Of a DNA stretch of 64,000 nucleotides, positions 27,611 through 37,037 are shown one piece after another. The position numbers and the translations under genes were made by a program. The stretch is from Halegenticoccus tardaugens. Its GTDB lineage: Archaea > Halobacteriota > Halobacteria > Halobacteriales > Haloferacaceae. Below the pieces are notes generated by a model. The model ran no database searches. It was not told where the DNA came from and saw only the letters and a list, made by a program, of their open reading frames with translations. The stretch is from positions 681,708 through 745,707 of the forward strand of contig NZ_SDIC01000002.1 in the NCBI RefSeq assembly GCF_004116405.1, given 5' to 3'. Position 1 is the stretch's first letter, and each line of letters begins with the position of its first letter.

Positions 27611-28104
27611 CTCTCGTCGCTTTGTTTGAGGTCGTCGTGAAACCCGTCTCGGTCTTCAGGCTCGGCTTCGGCGGCTGTTCGACGAGGTTTTTGGTAACTC
27701 AATCCCGCTTCTTTCATCAACCGTCGGCAGCTGGGGGTTGAGCAGTCAACGTCGAACGTTTCTTCGAGGAAATCCTCGAGGAGCGCCGGCGCGTCGATCC
27801 CTGCTTCAGTTGGCGGTTGCTGAAGCGTTTGTTCCAACTGGTTCTGTTGTTTTTCGGTGAGCTTACGCGGTCTTCCTGACCAATGATCGTCCTGAACAGC
27901 CTGCTTAAGCGGCTCTGTTTCGAGCCGCTTGAGCCAGCTGTAAATCGTTCGTCTCTGCACACTGTACCACTCGGCAAGTTCAGTTTGTGTGACACCGTTT
28001 TTGTACGCAATCGCTGCGGTAAGCCGTTGTGTCGGGTTGTTTTCTTCAACTTCGTTGAGCGCCCGCTGAAGTTCCTCGACAGAGAGTTCGTCGAGATGGT
28101 CCAT
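27595..28104 (-). CDS. IS630 transposase, N-terminal helix-turn-helix part
   Basis: 169 residues from the ATG at 28104. The paired helix-turn-helix region is visible: AIAYKNGVTQTELAEWYSVQRRTIYSWLKRL, followed by a linker GRPRKLTEKQQNQLEQTL and a second helical domain (SCRRLMKEAGLSYQKPRR). This part binds the terminal repeats. It ends at TAG shortly after the start codon of the catalytic frame. The helix-turn-helix and catalytic regions are both complete, so the element could be active if the frames are joined. Confidence 0.82.
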   Translation of the reverse strand: MDHLDELSVEELQRALNEVEENNPTQRLTAAIAYKNGVTQTELAEWYSVQRRTIYSWLKRLETEPLKQAVQDDHWSGRPRKLTEKQQNQLEQTLQQPPTEAGIDAPALLEDFLEETFDVDCSTPSCRRLMKEAGLSYQKPRRTAAEAEPEDRDGFHDDLKQSDERWTPR

Positions 28105-28150
28105 GAGTAACCACAAACGCTTGGGTTGAAAGTTCTAACATCTATTATAG

Positions 28151-29093
28151 TTGCTCATGTTGCTCGTAGACTTGCTCAAAGAGATTTAGACACGCGAAAA
28201 TGGCTCAAAATTCTCGATGTGCACAGTAAGTGACTCCTTTTCGTATCATGCCGTGTCCGTGTAATCGTCCCATGGAGCACGGTCTAAGTTACGGCCGAAG
28301 CTAGTCTATTTCCTAATATAGAACGAGCTGTCTCAAGAGGTGAACCATGTAGAACGAGCTTTGTCATGAAGGTGCGCAGCAAAAATGGCAGAACCAGGGC
28401 GCTGAACTGCATGTTGATACTCGCTTCCAACGAAGATGCCACCATCGAGGAACCAGATAGCGTGTATCGAAGTCTTCTGAGTAGAGGACCTGGTTATTTG
28501 CTATCGCGCGGATTAGATTTGTCCGGAGACTGTACATCGGTTTTAAACTACCTCTTACAGACATACGGTTGTCAAAGGTTCTTTTCAGGCCAGTTATGTG
28601 TACTGATCCTACGAAGCAAGAGCTTACAAGTACAGAATCGTGATAGCAATGATCTGCATATCGTGTTGTTATCTTCTGTATTCCCTTTTCTCCCCCATAT
28701 CCTCTAGAATTAGACGCCTCGTTCTCATTAACCCTCAATAATAGACCAGCAATTATGGAATTAGGTGCAGTATTAATCGATAAACTCAGTTTCAATACAA
28801 ATTCGACTTTGTCCTGACTTCCCATTCAAAATTTGCAGATTTTGCTCTAGTAGTTGGTATTATTAGGAATTATTTGCCCAGTTCGCACTCCATACATCTC
28901 CCTGGTTGCAAGGGTGAGTGGCGATCAATACTGATCATAGTCCAGTAATACTAAAATAAAGGTTTATTATCGCTTTAGATGTGTTTAGAAGCTTTGAAGA
29001 TTCCAGTATTACTGGAGATCCGTTGATATATTTGAGATGTCAAACAAGTCTCTGTACCCTGTTGATCATTACTAGAAAGTACTAGCAATATAA
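28151..29093. other. Intergenic region without a recognisable gene
   Basis: About 940 bases between the IS630 end and an IclR gene. A 10-base phrase AGAACGAGCT is repeated at about 28320 and 28351. Several short frames occur on both strands (around 28364-28825), but none shows a family motif. The right third is AT-rich. Confidence 0.5.
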
Positions 29094-29861
29094 TTATGTA
29101 TAATTGATGTTGAGTTCGATCACGTTAGCGGCGGACTTGAGTTTCTCTGGAAACTTTTCTCGGTATAGGTCGCCCTGAAATCGACTCGTCGGGCCCGAGA
29201 TGCTGATGGCACCTTCAACTTCACCGTCCTTATTAATAATCGGAGTAGCGACGCATCGGAGTCCTTTAAGCCGCGCCTCGTCATCGAAAGCTACCCCTTT
29301 TTCTCGTACGTGTTCTAACCGCGAAAAGAGCGTATCACGTTCTGTAATCGTATTCTCCGTCGTTTCCGGGAGTCCATATCGATCAATGATTTCGTTGACG
29401 CGTTCACTGGATAAGTGTGCGAGGATTGCCTGTCCGAGGGCCGTATTATGCAGGTAAACGCGATGACCTATGTAAGAATCAGATTTAACTGCGTTTTCCC
29501 CGTTCGCTCGGTAGAGGTAGATCCCACGACCGTGTTGTTCAACGAGTAAATTAGTCATCTCACCAGTTTCTTCGGCGAGTTCGGTTACTTCGTCTTTGCT
29601 GGTCTGGTAGAGTAGTTCTTTGTGTCGAGCGTATCCTCCGAGATCAAGGAGTCGGAGTCCAACTTGGTACGTATTGCCATTCTTGACGACGTACCCGTCG
29701 TGTTCGAGCGTGTTTAGGTAGTTATGGATACTACTTTTCGAGAGCGAAAACACATCTGTCAATTCGGTCACTGTTGCTTCGTCGCGTGCTTTGATCGTTT
29801 CCAAGATCTTGAAGGTTGTGCGGGCTGTCTTGACCATTGTTTTGTTGTTTTGGTCGGCCAT
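29094..29861 (-). CDS. IclR-family transcriptional regulator of the fucose-type locus
   Basis: A complete 255-residue regulator: winged helix-turn-helix VTELTDVFSLSKSSIHNYLNTLEHDGYV at about 30-60, and the effector domain ending LRCVATPIINKDGEVEGAISISGP. It is divergent from the dehydrogenase at 30026, with ~165 bases between the starts; TTTATTAT lies ~28 bases ahead of its own ATG. Haloarchaeal IclR proteins often sit beside, and control, the sugar pathway they sense. Its position at the left end of the 30-42 kb block makes it the best candidate regulator of the fucoside genes. Whether it activates or represses cannot be told. Confidence 0.88.
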   Translation of the reverse strand: MADQNNKTMVKTARTTFKILETIKARDEATVTELTDVFSLSKSSIHNYLNTLEHDGYVVKNGNTYQVGLRLLDLGGYARHKELLYQTSKDEVTELAEETGEMTNLLVEQHGRGIYLYRANGENAVKSDSYIGHRVYLHNTALGQAILAHLSSERVNEIIDRYGLPETTENTITERDTLFSRLEHVREKGVAFDDEARLKGLRCVATPIINKDGEVEGAISISGPTSRFQGDLYREKFPEKLKSAANVIELNINYT

Positions 29862-30025
29862 AGTTACTCTGCAGTGTCAAACCATAATAAATCTTCATTA
29901 AGCTATTCTGGATAACAGTGTTTCTTCCCTCGGACGCTTTTCGAGAGATACCACTGTTGTATTACGAGACATTGTGAGACACAATATTGATATTCCCTCA
30001 GTGAAAATTGATATTCGAATTACCT

Positions 30026-31123
30026 ATGAGTTATCGCGCAGCGATTATCGGCACAGGCGGAATTGCAGGTATGGGAATCCTTGGTATGCACGACACGGAT
30101 GCAATTGGCAAGGAGAAGATTCGAGCCAGTCACGCGGGAGGGTACGATGCCACGTCTGATATCGAGTTAGTCGCAGTGGCTGACGTTGACGAGGAAAACT
30201 TGACGACGTTCGGTAACGCGTGGGGAATTCCCCCCGACCGGCAGTACCTTAGCCACGAATCGATGCTGAGCGAGGAAAACCTCGATGTCGTCTCGGTGTG
30301 TACACCGTCATTCCTTCACCACGACCACGTCGTCAGTACCGCGCGCTCGGCAGCCGCTCCCGATGTAATCTGGTGTGAAAAGCCAATCGCCTCGTCGGTT
30401 TCTGACGCCGAAGAGATGATCGATGTCTGTGAGGAGGAGAACACGAAACTTGTGGTCAACCATTCGTTCCGGTTCACAAACAAGCTTCAACAGCTGTACG
30501 CCCTGCTCCAGGAGGAGCGACTGCTCGGTGAGGTCCATTCCGTCTCGACCCAATTTCGGATGGAACTGTTGCGCAACTCCACGCATCTGCTTGACACGCT
30601 CGTCTATCTGCTCGACTCACGTGCAGAACGTGTCAGTGGCTACATCTCCGGCGAGAATGAGGCAGTCGAATCGCTCAACGTCGGTCTCGAAGTTGACGAC
30701 TCGGCCGGCGGTGGGTTTGTGCTAATGAACGACGGGACGTTCGCCACCATTGACTGCACTATTCCGCGATCCCATTCATCGATGACTCTCCAGTTCATTG
30801 GGAGTGATGGGAAGCTCTATATGAATAACGACGACGGTGAGTGGCGCTACTGGCGACTGGAGGACAGCGACCACATCGAGACACCGCTCCCCGGGATTGA
30901 GAGCGCTTGGACGTGGAATGAGGACTACCAGGGCGCGTTCGCCAACGCCGCCTGCCACGTCCAGTCGCTGCTCGACGGGACGGCAACAAATGCGTCGACG
31001 GGTCGCGAAGCGTTGCGTTCACTCGAAATCATCGTCGGCTTCTACGTTTCGCACTACACCGGAAGTCAGGTCAATATCCCGCTGGAGCGACCGCTCCGCG
31101 ATGTCGAAATCACGTCCTGGTGA
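30026..31123 (+). CDS. Gfo/Idh/MocA-family oxidoreductase
   Basis: A 365-residue enzyme. The Rossmann loop GTGGIAGMGILGMHD follows the start, and WCEKPIASSVSDAEEMI carries the conserved EKP lysine. The second domain includes NHSFRFTNKLQQLYALLQEERLLGEVHSV. It is likely NAD(P)-dependent and cytoplasmic. It is the first gene to the right of the IclR regulator and converges on the sugar-acid dehydratase gene (48 bases between stops). In this context it could oxidise a fucose derivative or handle another glycoside-derived sugar; the sequence alone cannot decide. It is clearly different from the dehydrogenase at 19800-20900. Confidence 0.85.
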   Translation: MSYRAAIIGTGGIAGMGILGMHDTDAIGKEKIRASHAGGYDATSDIELVAVADVDEENLTTFGNAWGIPPDRQYLSHESMLSEENLDVVSVCTPSFLHHDHVVSTARSAAAPDVIWCEKPIASSVSDAEEMIDVCEEENTKLVVNHSFRFTNKLQQLYALLQEERLLGEVHSVSTQFRMELLRNSTHLLDTLVYLLDSRAERVSGYISGENEAVESLNVGLEVDDSAGGGFVLMNDGTFATIDCTIPRSHSSMTLQFIGSDGKLYMNNDDGEWRYWRLEDSDHIETPLPGIESAWTWNEDYQGAFANAACHVQSLLDGTATNASTGREALRSLEIIVGFYVSHYTGSQVNIPLERPLRDVEITSW

Positions 31124-31171
31124 ATCAGTGGTCAGCTAGCTGGTGCGAAAAAGCAGTGTCGTCGCGGAGCG

Positions 31172-32347
31172 TTACTCGTAGACGTGGACGCTACCGGTCT
31201 GGTTGTCCATGATGTAGTCCCAGGCGTACTCGACACCGAGTCCGGGGCCGTCGGGCACCGTGACCATGCCGTCGTCGTCGATGGTGTCGATCATGTCTGA
31301 GTAGTCACCCTCGTACACTGGCGGCTGAGTGTTTGGACAGTCGGGGTGAACAAGTGCGAGTTCGTAGTAGTTGGTGTTACGGATCGCGGCGATACATTGA
31401 CGTTGTGCCGGGCCTAGTGCGTGGAATTCCGTGTCGATACCGAAGGCTTCAGCGACATTCGCACGCTTCATCGCGCCTGTGATGCCTGCGTCGTACTCAG
31501 GATCGGCCCGCAGGAAATCCGTCGCCTCGTTGGCGAGGAAGCCCGTGGCTGGCTCCAATCCGCGAACGTGCTCGGTCTGGAGGATCGAAATATCGATATT
31601 TTGATAGATCTTTCTGTGAGCGTGTTGTGAGATACCGTCATCGCGGTAGGGGTCTTCATACCAGAAGAAACCGGCCTCATCGAGCGTGTGGCCGAGTTTC
31701 AGCGCGTCGACAAGCGTTTCGAGTTCGCAAGCCGGGTCGCACATTAGGTCCACTTTGTCGCCGACACGACCACCGAGCAGCAGTGCGGTTTCAATCTCAC
31801 GGTCGAGGTCGCGTGAGCCTTCGCTGCCGCCCCAGCCGTGGATCTTGAACGCCTGATAACCCATTTTCAAACACTCCTCGGCGAACTCGGCGAACGCTTC
31901 GGGAGAGTCTAGTCCGCCGTTTTCGTCGCCGTGGTAGGTTGAGGCGTATGCGGGGAACTCGGTACGGTAGGTTCCTAGCAGTTCGTGAATCGGCACGTCG
32001 TAGTACTTGCCAGCCAGGTCCCACAGCGCGATGTCAATCGGATCCACTCCCATCCGGTCGTACTTTCGCAGCGCACGTTTGATCTCACTCCAGTGTTTCT
32101 CACGTTCGATCGGGTTCTTGCCCACGAGGTAGTCGGCAAACATGTTAATCTGAGCTGCGCCAGGGGAGTTGCCGCCGACGTACTCACCCGTGATGCCTTC
32201 GTCCGTGTGAACTGTCAATGCGAACAGTTTACGCTCCGTGACTTCGCCCGGCTCGTACACGAGGTTGAAGCCGTGCTGGTCGGTGCCAACGTTTGCGATC
32301 GGGTATGCAAACTCCACCGATTCGATCCTGGTAATTTCAGGTGCCAT
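31172..32347 (-). CDS. Enolase-superfamily sugar-acid dehydratase (mandelate racemase/muconate lactonising type)
   Basis: A 391-residue enzyme with the N-terminal capping domain (to ~115) and a modified TIM barrel. K168-x-H170 (FKIH) is on the second strand, metal ligands are D204 (LMCDP), E231 (WYEDPY) and E259 (QTEH), and H309 lies in DTEFHALG on the seventh strand. These match the acid-sugar dehydratase/mandelate racemase branch. The enzyme probably removes water from an aldonic acid to give a 2-keto-3-deoxy acid; L-fuconate is the best guess from its neighbours. It is divergent from transporter operon 2. A TATA-like TTTAAT lies ~28 bases ahead of the start. A truncated copy lies at 1913-2242. 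Confidence 0.87.
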   Translation of the reverse strand: MAPEITRIESVEFAYPIANVGTDQHGFNLVYEPGEVTERKLFALTVHTDEGITGEYVGGNSPGAAQINMFADYLVGKNPIEREKHWSEIKRALRKYDRMGVDPIDIALWDLAGKYYDVPIHELLGTYRTEFPAYASTYHGDENGGLDSPEAFAEFAEECLKMGYQAFKIHGWGGSEGSRDLDREIETALLLGGRVGDKVDLMCDPACELETLVDALKLGHTLDEAGFFWYEDPYRDDGISQHAHRKIYQNIDISILQTEHVRGLEPATGFLANEATDFLRADPEYDAGITGAMKRANVAEAFGIDTEFHALGPAQRQCIAAIRNTNYYELALVHPDCPNTQPPVYEGDYSDMIDTIDDDGMVTVPDGPGLGVEYAWDYIMDNQTGSVHVYE

Positions 32348-32387
32348 ATCAATTCCAGATATAGCACAGGATTAAATCTCTGTGTTT

Positions 32388-32406
32388 CGACCGGTTGACG
32401 ACCGGT
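32388..32406. promoter_or_regulatory. Candidate operator: CGACCGGT repeated with an 11-bp period
   Basis: CGACCGGT occurs at 32388-32395 and again at 32399-32406, separated by TGA, so the copies are exactly 11 bases apart, one helical turn. ACCGGT inside each copy is also a palindrome. The site lies in the divergent promoter region between the dehydratase (start 32347) and the solute-binding protein (start 32474), about 40 bases upstream of one start and 70 of the other. It is a good place for a shared regulator, perhaps the IclR protein of 29094-29861. Confidence 0.4.
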
Positions 32407-32473
32407 GTTTTGAGAAAAATCATAGACAATTATTAAATATTAATTACATCTTGGGAAAGCTTCATCTACCACT

Positions 32474-33910
32474 ATGCCGAAGTTTCACACGGTCATGATT
32501 GACGAAGAAAGGCGGCGAACCCTCAGAATTATTGGCGCAGCCGGAATGACCGGACTTGCAGGATGCACTGGTGGCGGTGGAAATAATGAAAGCAGCGGCA
32601 ACGGTGAAGGTGATAATCCCAATGCGATATCGTGGTGGAACATCGACGTCCAGGGCACTGCCAAAGAGGCGGCTGCAAAGCTTGAGAGCATGTTTGAAGA
32701 GCAGACGGGCATCCAGGTTGAACAGACAAAATACGAGAACACGCCCTACAAGCCAGCTGTCTCGAACGCGCTGGGAACGGACGATGCCCCGGATCTGTTC
32801 TACATCTGGCCCGGCCCGAATCGACTCGGCCGATACGTTCGTAACGGGAACGTTATTCCACTTGACGGCGCCCTTTCAAAAGAGCAGAAGAATGCCCAGA
32901 TTCCGGACGCGATTCGCGGAGCACAGTACAAGAAAGATGAAATTCTGTCATGGCGAGATAATAGCGGAGAGATGTACAGTATCCCGTACGACCTGGCGGG
33001 CATCCCGATCTGGTACAATAAGAATGTACTCAGCGAAGCTGGTGTCGACCCAGAACGACTTAAACACGCGACGGACATCACGTGGAGCGAGTTCCTCGAC
33101 ATCTGTTCGAAGCTGTCCAACGCTGGCTACACGGCGATCGAGTGTGGGAACCGGAACAGCTGGACTATCGGTCACTGGGTCTCGGCGTTCATGATCAAGG
33201 CGGCAGGCGTCGACCACTACTACAACGCGGCATTCGGGCTGGAAGGTGCGTCGCTCACCGACGAGCCCTTCCAGACGGCCCTCTCGCGGCTCAAACAGTT
33301 GTACGACAATGGCTACTTCAATCAGGACATCAACTCCCTGAATAACAACGAAGCTGCGGCCCTGTTCTTCAGTGGACAGGCCGGCTTCTGGTCCCAAGGA
33401 ACGTGGGTCAGCGAGGTTATCTCCTCACAGGCTCCCGACGACTTTGCTGGGATTCCTGACGTCATGGACTACATGTGGTGGCCAGCTTTCCCAGACGTAT
33501 ACGAGAACAGCGAGAACGAGCGGATGAGTGTCGTGCCCAATTCCACGGTTGCCATCAGTTCCCAAGCTGCCAAACGTGGCGACGAGCACCTTACCAAGGT
33601 CAAAAAATTCGCGAGCTTCTTCGGCAGTCTCGACGCGCAGAAAGCCTTCTTCGAGATTACGGGGTCGCCCGTTACGCGAACCGACGTGTACGACGAGGTG
33701 GATATGTCGCCAAGTCAGCAGACGACCACCGCCACGGTCGGCCAGCTTCAGTCTGCCGATGAGGTTGGGATGGTGTTCGACGTTGCCTTCCTCCCCGAGA
33801 CGACCGAAGCGTTGTTATCGGGCGGTCAGGAACTGTTCACCGGTACCTCCCCGTCGAAGGTGTTGCAGAACGTTCAGAAAACGAACCAGGATGCACTCTC
33901 AAACCTCTAG
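32474..33910 (+). CDS. ABC sugar importer 2, extracellular solute-binding lipoprotein
   Basis: A 478-residue family 1 solute-binding protein. The Tat signal has R13-R15 (ERRRTLRI), and the lipobox LAGC places the lipidated Cys at 31, followed by a Gly/Asn/Ser-rich spacer. The mature domain has the usual openings AISWWNIDVQGTAKEAAAKL and DAPDLFYIWPG. An AT-rich AATATTAATTA at about -28 supports the ATG at 32474. The two permeases follow after 6 bases and overlap one another, forming one operon; the ATPase is at 39177. The GH29 fucosidase right after the permeases suggests that the ligand is a fucose-containing oligosaccharide or L-fucose. Confidence 0.9.
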   Translation: MPKFHTVMIDEERRRTLRIIGAAGMTGLAGCTGGGGNNESSGNGEGDNPNAISWWNIDVQGTAKEAAAKLESMFEEQTGIQVEQTKYENTPYKPAVSNALGTDDAPDLFYIWPGPNRLGRYVRNGNVIPLDGALSKEQKNAQIPDAIRGAQYKKDEILSWRDNSGEMYSIPYDLAGIPIWYNKNVLSEAGVDPERLKHATDITWSEFLDICSKLSNAGYTAIECGNRNSWTIGHWVSAFMIKAAGVDHYYNAAFGLEGASLTDEPFQTALSRLKQLYDNGYFNQDINSLNNNEAAALFFSGQAGFWSQGTWVSEVISSQAPDDFAGIPDVMDYMWWPAFPDVYENSENERMSVVPNSTVAISSQAAKRGDEHLTKVKKFASFFGSLDAQKAFFEITGSPVTRTDVYDEVDMSPSQQTTTATVGQLQSADEVGMVFDVAFLPETTEALLSGGQELFTGTSPSKVLQNVQKTNQDALSNL

Positions 33911-33916
33911 TGAAGC

Positions 33917-34861
33917 ATGAGCACCGAAAAATCACGGAGCGATGTTCGGGTCACCGTCTCTTCAGCGCTAGATGCGACGAGAGATTTTATCGAGGATCAT
34001 CCCCACTGGCTGTTCCTCCTGCCCGCACTCCTGATCTACCTCCCGTTCCTGGTAATACCAGCACTGGGCGTCTTCGGGCTTAGTACGTTCCAGTGGTCTG
34101 GCCTGGGCGACATGTCGTTCACCGGCACCGAGAACTTTATCGGAGCTTTGACTGATTCCGTTGTTAGAACATCGCTGTGGCACAATGTCGAGATTGCATT
34201 CTGGAGCCTCATCCTGCAAGCGGGTATCGGGCTGGCGTTGGCACTCGCCATCTACCGCCTCTCGGACCGCCTTCGGCAGTTCTTCCAGGTCGTGTATCTA
34301 CTCCCGATGACGCTCATGGCGGTGGCCGTCTCAATGATCTGGGGATATATGTACAACCCGTCATACGGGGTTCTGAACACAGTCATAGAGGAGATCGGTA
34401 TCAACTGGAATCCGCTGTGGCTCGGCAGTAAGAGCCTCGCGTTGTACGCCATCATTATCGTAGCGACGTGGCAGTGGACCGGATTCCGAGTCGTCCTCTG
34501 GCTCGCTGGACTCGATAGCATCGACAAAAGCTTGCTCGAAGCGGCACGTATGGACGGTGCCGGCCCACTACAGCGGTTCCGTTACATCACGCTGCCCCTG
34601 CTTAAGCCGGTCGCCATCTTCATCACCATCTACACCGTTATTGGCTCGTTCAACTCATTCGTGTATGTCTGGGTCATGACCAGCGGTGGTCCCGGACACG
34701 CCAGCGAAGTGATGGTCACGTGGATCTACAAGAACGCGTTCCTCCAGTCGAACTTCGGGCAGGCCGCGGCCATCAGCGTTCTGCTGTTCGTAATCGTCCT
34801 CGTACTCTCTCTGGTGAACATGCGCCTCGGTGATCGCGAGGCTGGAGGCGTGAACCCATGA
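33917..34861 (+). CDS. ABC sugar importer 2, permease (MalF type)
   Basis: A 314-residue membrane protein with six hydrophobic segments (first: HWLFLLPALLIYLPFLVIPALGVFGL). The EAA coupling loop is LLEAARMDGAGPLQRFRYITLPLLKP. Its ATG at 33917 is 6 bases past the stop of the solute-binding protein. The end overlaps the next gene by four bases (ATGA), so translation is coupled. Confidence 0.9.
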   Translation: MSTEKSRSDVRVTVSSALDATRDFIEDHPHWLFLLPALLIYLPFLVIPALGVFGLSTFQWSGLGDMSFTGTENFIGALTDSVVRTSLWHNVEIAFWSLILQAGIGLALALAIYRLSDRLRQFFQVVYLLPMTLMAVAVSMIWGYMYNPSYGVLNTVIEEIGINWNPLWLGSKSLALYAIIIVATWQWTGFRVVLWLAGLDSIDKSLLEAARMDGAGPLQRFRYITLPLLKPVAIFITIYTVIGSFNSFVYVWVMTSGGPGHASEVMVTWIYKNAFLQSNFGQAAAISVLLFVIVLVLSLVNMRLGDREAGGVNP

Positions 34862-35721
34862 GTGTAGGTTCCGACTACGCAGATCCGATTCGAGAGACCG
34901 CCGCGGAATTGTCCGGTAAGCTCTCGGCCCTGTTCGTGTTCGTTGTGGCGGGTGTGTTTCTCGTCCCGATACTGTTGTTACTCGTAACGAGTGTCAAATC
35001 GAAAACCGAGATTTTCACCAGTCCGCTGGCGTTACCTCAAGAGCTTCAGATCGAGAATTACGCCAATGCCTGGACGACCGGCGGATTTGACCAGTACTTC
35101 ATGAACAGCGTTATCGTCGTCTCGATTAGCCTCGTGTCGATCCTGCTGTTGGCGAGTCTGGCAGCGTACGCGCTCGTCCAGTTCGACTTCCCGGCAGACG
35201 ACTTCATGCTGGTGTTCTTCCTGGCAGGGTTCATGATCCCGCCTCAGGTGTTACTCGTTCCGCTATATACCATCATGAACGCGCTGAATCTATTGAACAC
35301 TTACTTCAGCCTCATCTTCGCGTATGTGGCGTTCGGGCTTCCGTTCTCGGTGTTCCTGTTGCGGCAGTTCTTCGTTACGATTCCGGACACCTACGCCGAA
35401 GCCGCGCGCATGGATGGCTGTACCGAGTTACAAGTATTCTTCCGCATCTACCTGCCGCTGTCGATGCCGGCACTGGCTGCCGTCGCTATCTACCAGTTCG
35501 TGTTCCTCTGGAACGAGTTCCTGTACGCAATTATCTTCATCACCGACGACGCGAAGCGGACATTACCGGCCGGTCTCATGGCTTTCCAGGGCCAGTACGC
35601 CGGTGACTGGGCGCAACTCGCTGCTGGGATCGTCATTGCGGTCACACCGACCGTACTCTTCTTCCTGGTCTTCCAGCGGCAGTTCATGCGCGGCATCTCG
35701 ATGGGGGCGACGAAGGGATAG
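34858..35721 (+). CDS. ABC sugar importer 2, permease (MalG type)
   Basis: A 287-residue membrane protein, six hydrophobic segments, with EAA loop YAEAARMDGCTELQVFFRIYLPLSMPAL. It starts inside the stop of the MalF-type gene (ATGA overlap) and completes the channel of importer 2. The GH29 fucosidase begins 72 bases downstream, probably in the same transcript. Confidence 0.9.
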   Translation: MSVGSDYADPIRETAAELSGKLSALFVFVVAGVFLVPILLLLVTSVKSKTEIFTSPLALPQELQIENYANAWTTGGFDQYFMNSVIVVSISLVSILLLASLAAYALVQFDFPADDFMLVFFLAGFMIPPQVLLVPLYTIMNALNLLNTYFSLIFAYVAFGLPFSVFLLRQFFVTIPDTYAEAARMDGCTELQVFFRIYLPLSMPALAAVAIYQFVFLWNEFLYAIIFITDDAKRTLPAGLMAFQGQYAGDWAQLAAGIVIAVTPTVLFFLVFQRQFMRGISMGATKG

Positions 35722-35793
35722 GCCTCCTCGGCGTCTCGTTATCGACGTCCTTCGTTCTTCGCTTCTCGTCTCTCAATTAGCTGCAGAACCGGA

Positions 35794-36933
35794 ATGACTA
35801 TTGAGACCGCCTCACATTATTCGGACGTGACTTCGTCAGCCCCAAGTTACCTCGACGAGTACGAACAGCAGTATGAAGAGGACCCACGACAAGCAGCGCG
35901 CGAGTGGTTCGCCGACGCGAAGTATGGTCTCTTTCTTCACTACGGATTATACTCGCTGCTGAGCAATCATGAGTGGGTCCAGTATCACGAACGAATCGAA
36001 CCCGCCAACTACGCGCAACTCCAGCACCACTTCACTGCGGAGTCGTTCGACGCCGAGCATATCGTCGAGTTTGCACAGGATTGCGGGATGAACTACATCA
36101 CGTTCACCGCACGCCATCACGAGGGATTCTGTCTCTTCGAAAGCGACTACACGACCTACTCAGCTGTCGAGGCTCCGGCGGGCCGCGACCTCGTAGCCGA
36201 ACTGTCTGATTCATGTCAGGAAGCTGGCCTAGGACTCTTTCTATACTACTCGCACGGGTACGACTGGCATCATCCGCACGCCCCGAACCGTGACGAGTGG
36301 GGTGATCCGGTCCGCCCCGCCTACGACGAGCAACCTGGATGCTATGCCGACGCTGGCCACGATCTCGACATCTACCTCGACTACCTCGAGTCCCAGGTCG
36401 AGGAATTGCTCACCCAGTACGGTCCAATCGCCGGCATCTGGCTCGATCCGTCCTATCTTCCGCAAAGAGATCCAGAGAGATTCGCCAAGGCGTTCCACCT
36501 CGAATCGTTGTACAAGACGGTCCGCGACTCTCAGCCCCAGACGCTGATCAGCTACAAGGAAGGCGTCACTGGAACAGAAGACTTTGTCACGCCAGAACAT
36601 GAGACGGGTGCACGCGACGTACTCGGCGAGGTGTGTACGACGATGATTCCCGGTGAGGCATACCGCGACGAGATGGCCGGACAGTGGGGCTACGGCGGCG
36701 AGGGCGGCCAAAACCAGCAGCAAGTCTCGACCTCGTGGGGCTATGCGAAGGCGGCTGAGGGGATACATCGCGACGCTGATGAGGTCTGGGAGAAGCTTTC
36801 GGCGACGCTGGCCGATGGGTACAATCTGCTATTGAACGTCGGGCCGCTCCCCGATGGCCGTCTCGACCCGGAAGATGTCGAGACGCTTCGTGCGGTCGGC
36901 GATCGAATCGAGTGCGAGGGGTATCCTGACTGA
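35794..36933 (+). CDS. GH29 alpha-L-fucosidase, intracellular
   Basis: A 379-residue catalytic domain of family GH29. The N-terminal block WFADAKYGLFLHYGLYSLL, the ITFTARHHEGFCLFES strand with the conserved His pair near 108-109, and the likely nucleophile D218 in GIWLDPSY are visible. YNLLLNVGPLPDGRLDPEDVETL at the C-terminus is the standard end of the catalytic barrel. There is no C-terminal beta-sandwich and no signal peptide, so it is a short cytoplasmic form. The enzyme releases L-fucose with retention of configuration. It follows importer 2 and precedes the fucose oxidation genes, so it is the natural entry point of the pathway. Confidence 0.9.
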   Translation: MTIETASHYSDVTSSAPSYLDEYEQQYEEDPRQAAREWFADAKYGLFLHYGLYSLLSNHEWVQYHERIEPANYAQLQHHFTAESFDAEHIVEFAQDCGMNYITFTARHHEGFCLFESDYTTYSAVEAPAGRDLVAELSDSCQEAGLGLFLYYSHGYDWHHPHAPNRDEWGDPVRPAYDEQPGCYADAGHDLDIYLDYLESQVEELLTQYGPIAGIWLDPSYLPQRDPERFAKAFHLESLYKTVRDSQPQTLISYKEGVTGTEDFVTPEHETGARDVLGEVCTTMIPGEAYRDEMAGQWGYGGEGGQNQQQVSTSWGYAKAAEGIHRDADEVWEKLSATLADGYNLLLNVGPLPDGRLDPEDVETLRAVGDRIECEGYPD

Positions 36934-37037
36934 TTGCCACGCGTAGCTTCCACTGGCGACCCTGTTGTATCGCAACTGACACCGTGTTCGACCGGCCGCA
37001 CCGGTGGATTCTTGGAAACCCACACTATGCATTCAGT

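Larger units (their letters stand above)
27107..28150 (-). mobile_element. IS630-family insertion sequence
   Basis: About 1.04 kb holding two overlapping transposase frames on the minus strand. The ends are imperfect inverted repeats: CTATAGTAGTCGTCAGAAG from 27107 and, on the other strand from 28150, CTATAATAGATGTTAGAAC (14 of 19 bases shared). The family duplicates TA at insertion, and both ends contain TA. It lies immediately after the polymerase pseudogene and may have helped to isolate it. Confidence 0.8.

Noticed and set aside
28364..28825. 153-codon minus-strand frame after the IS630 element
   Set aside because: No motif, odd composition (Cys/Trp-rich end) and no promoter; treated as non-coding.
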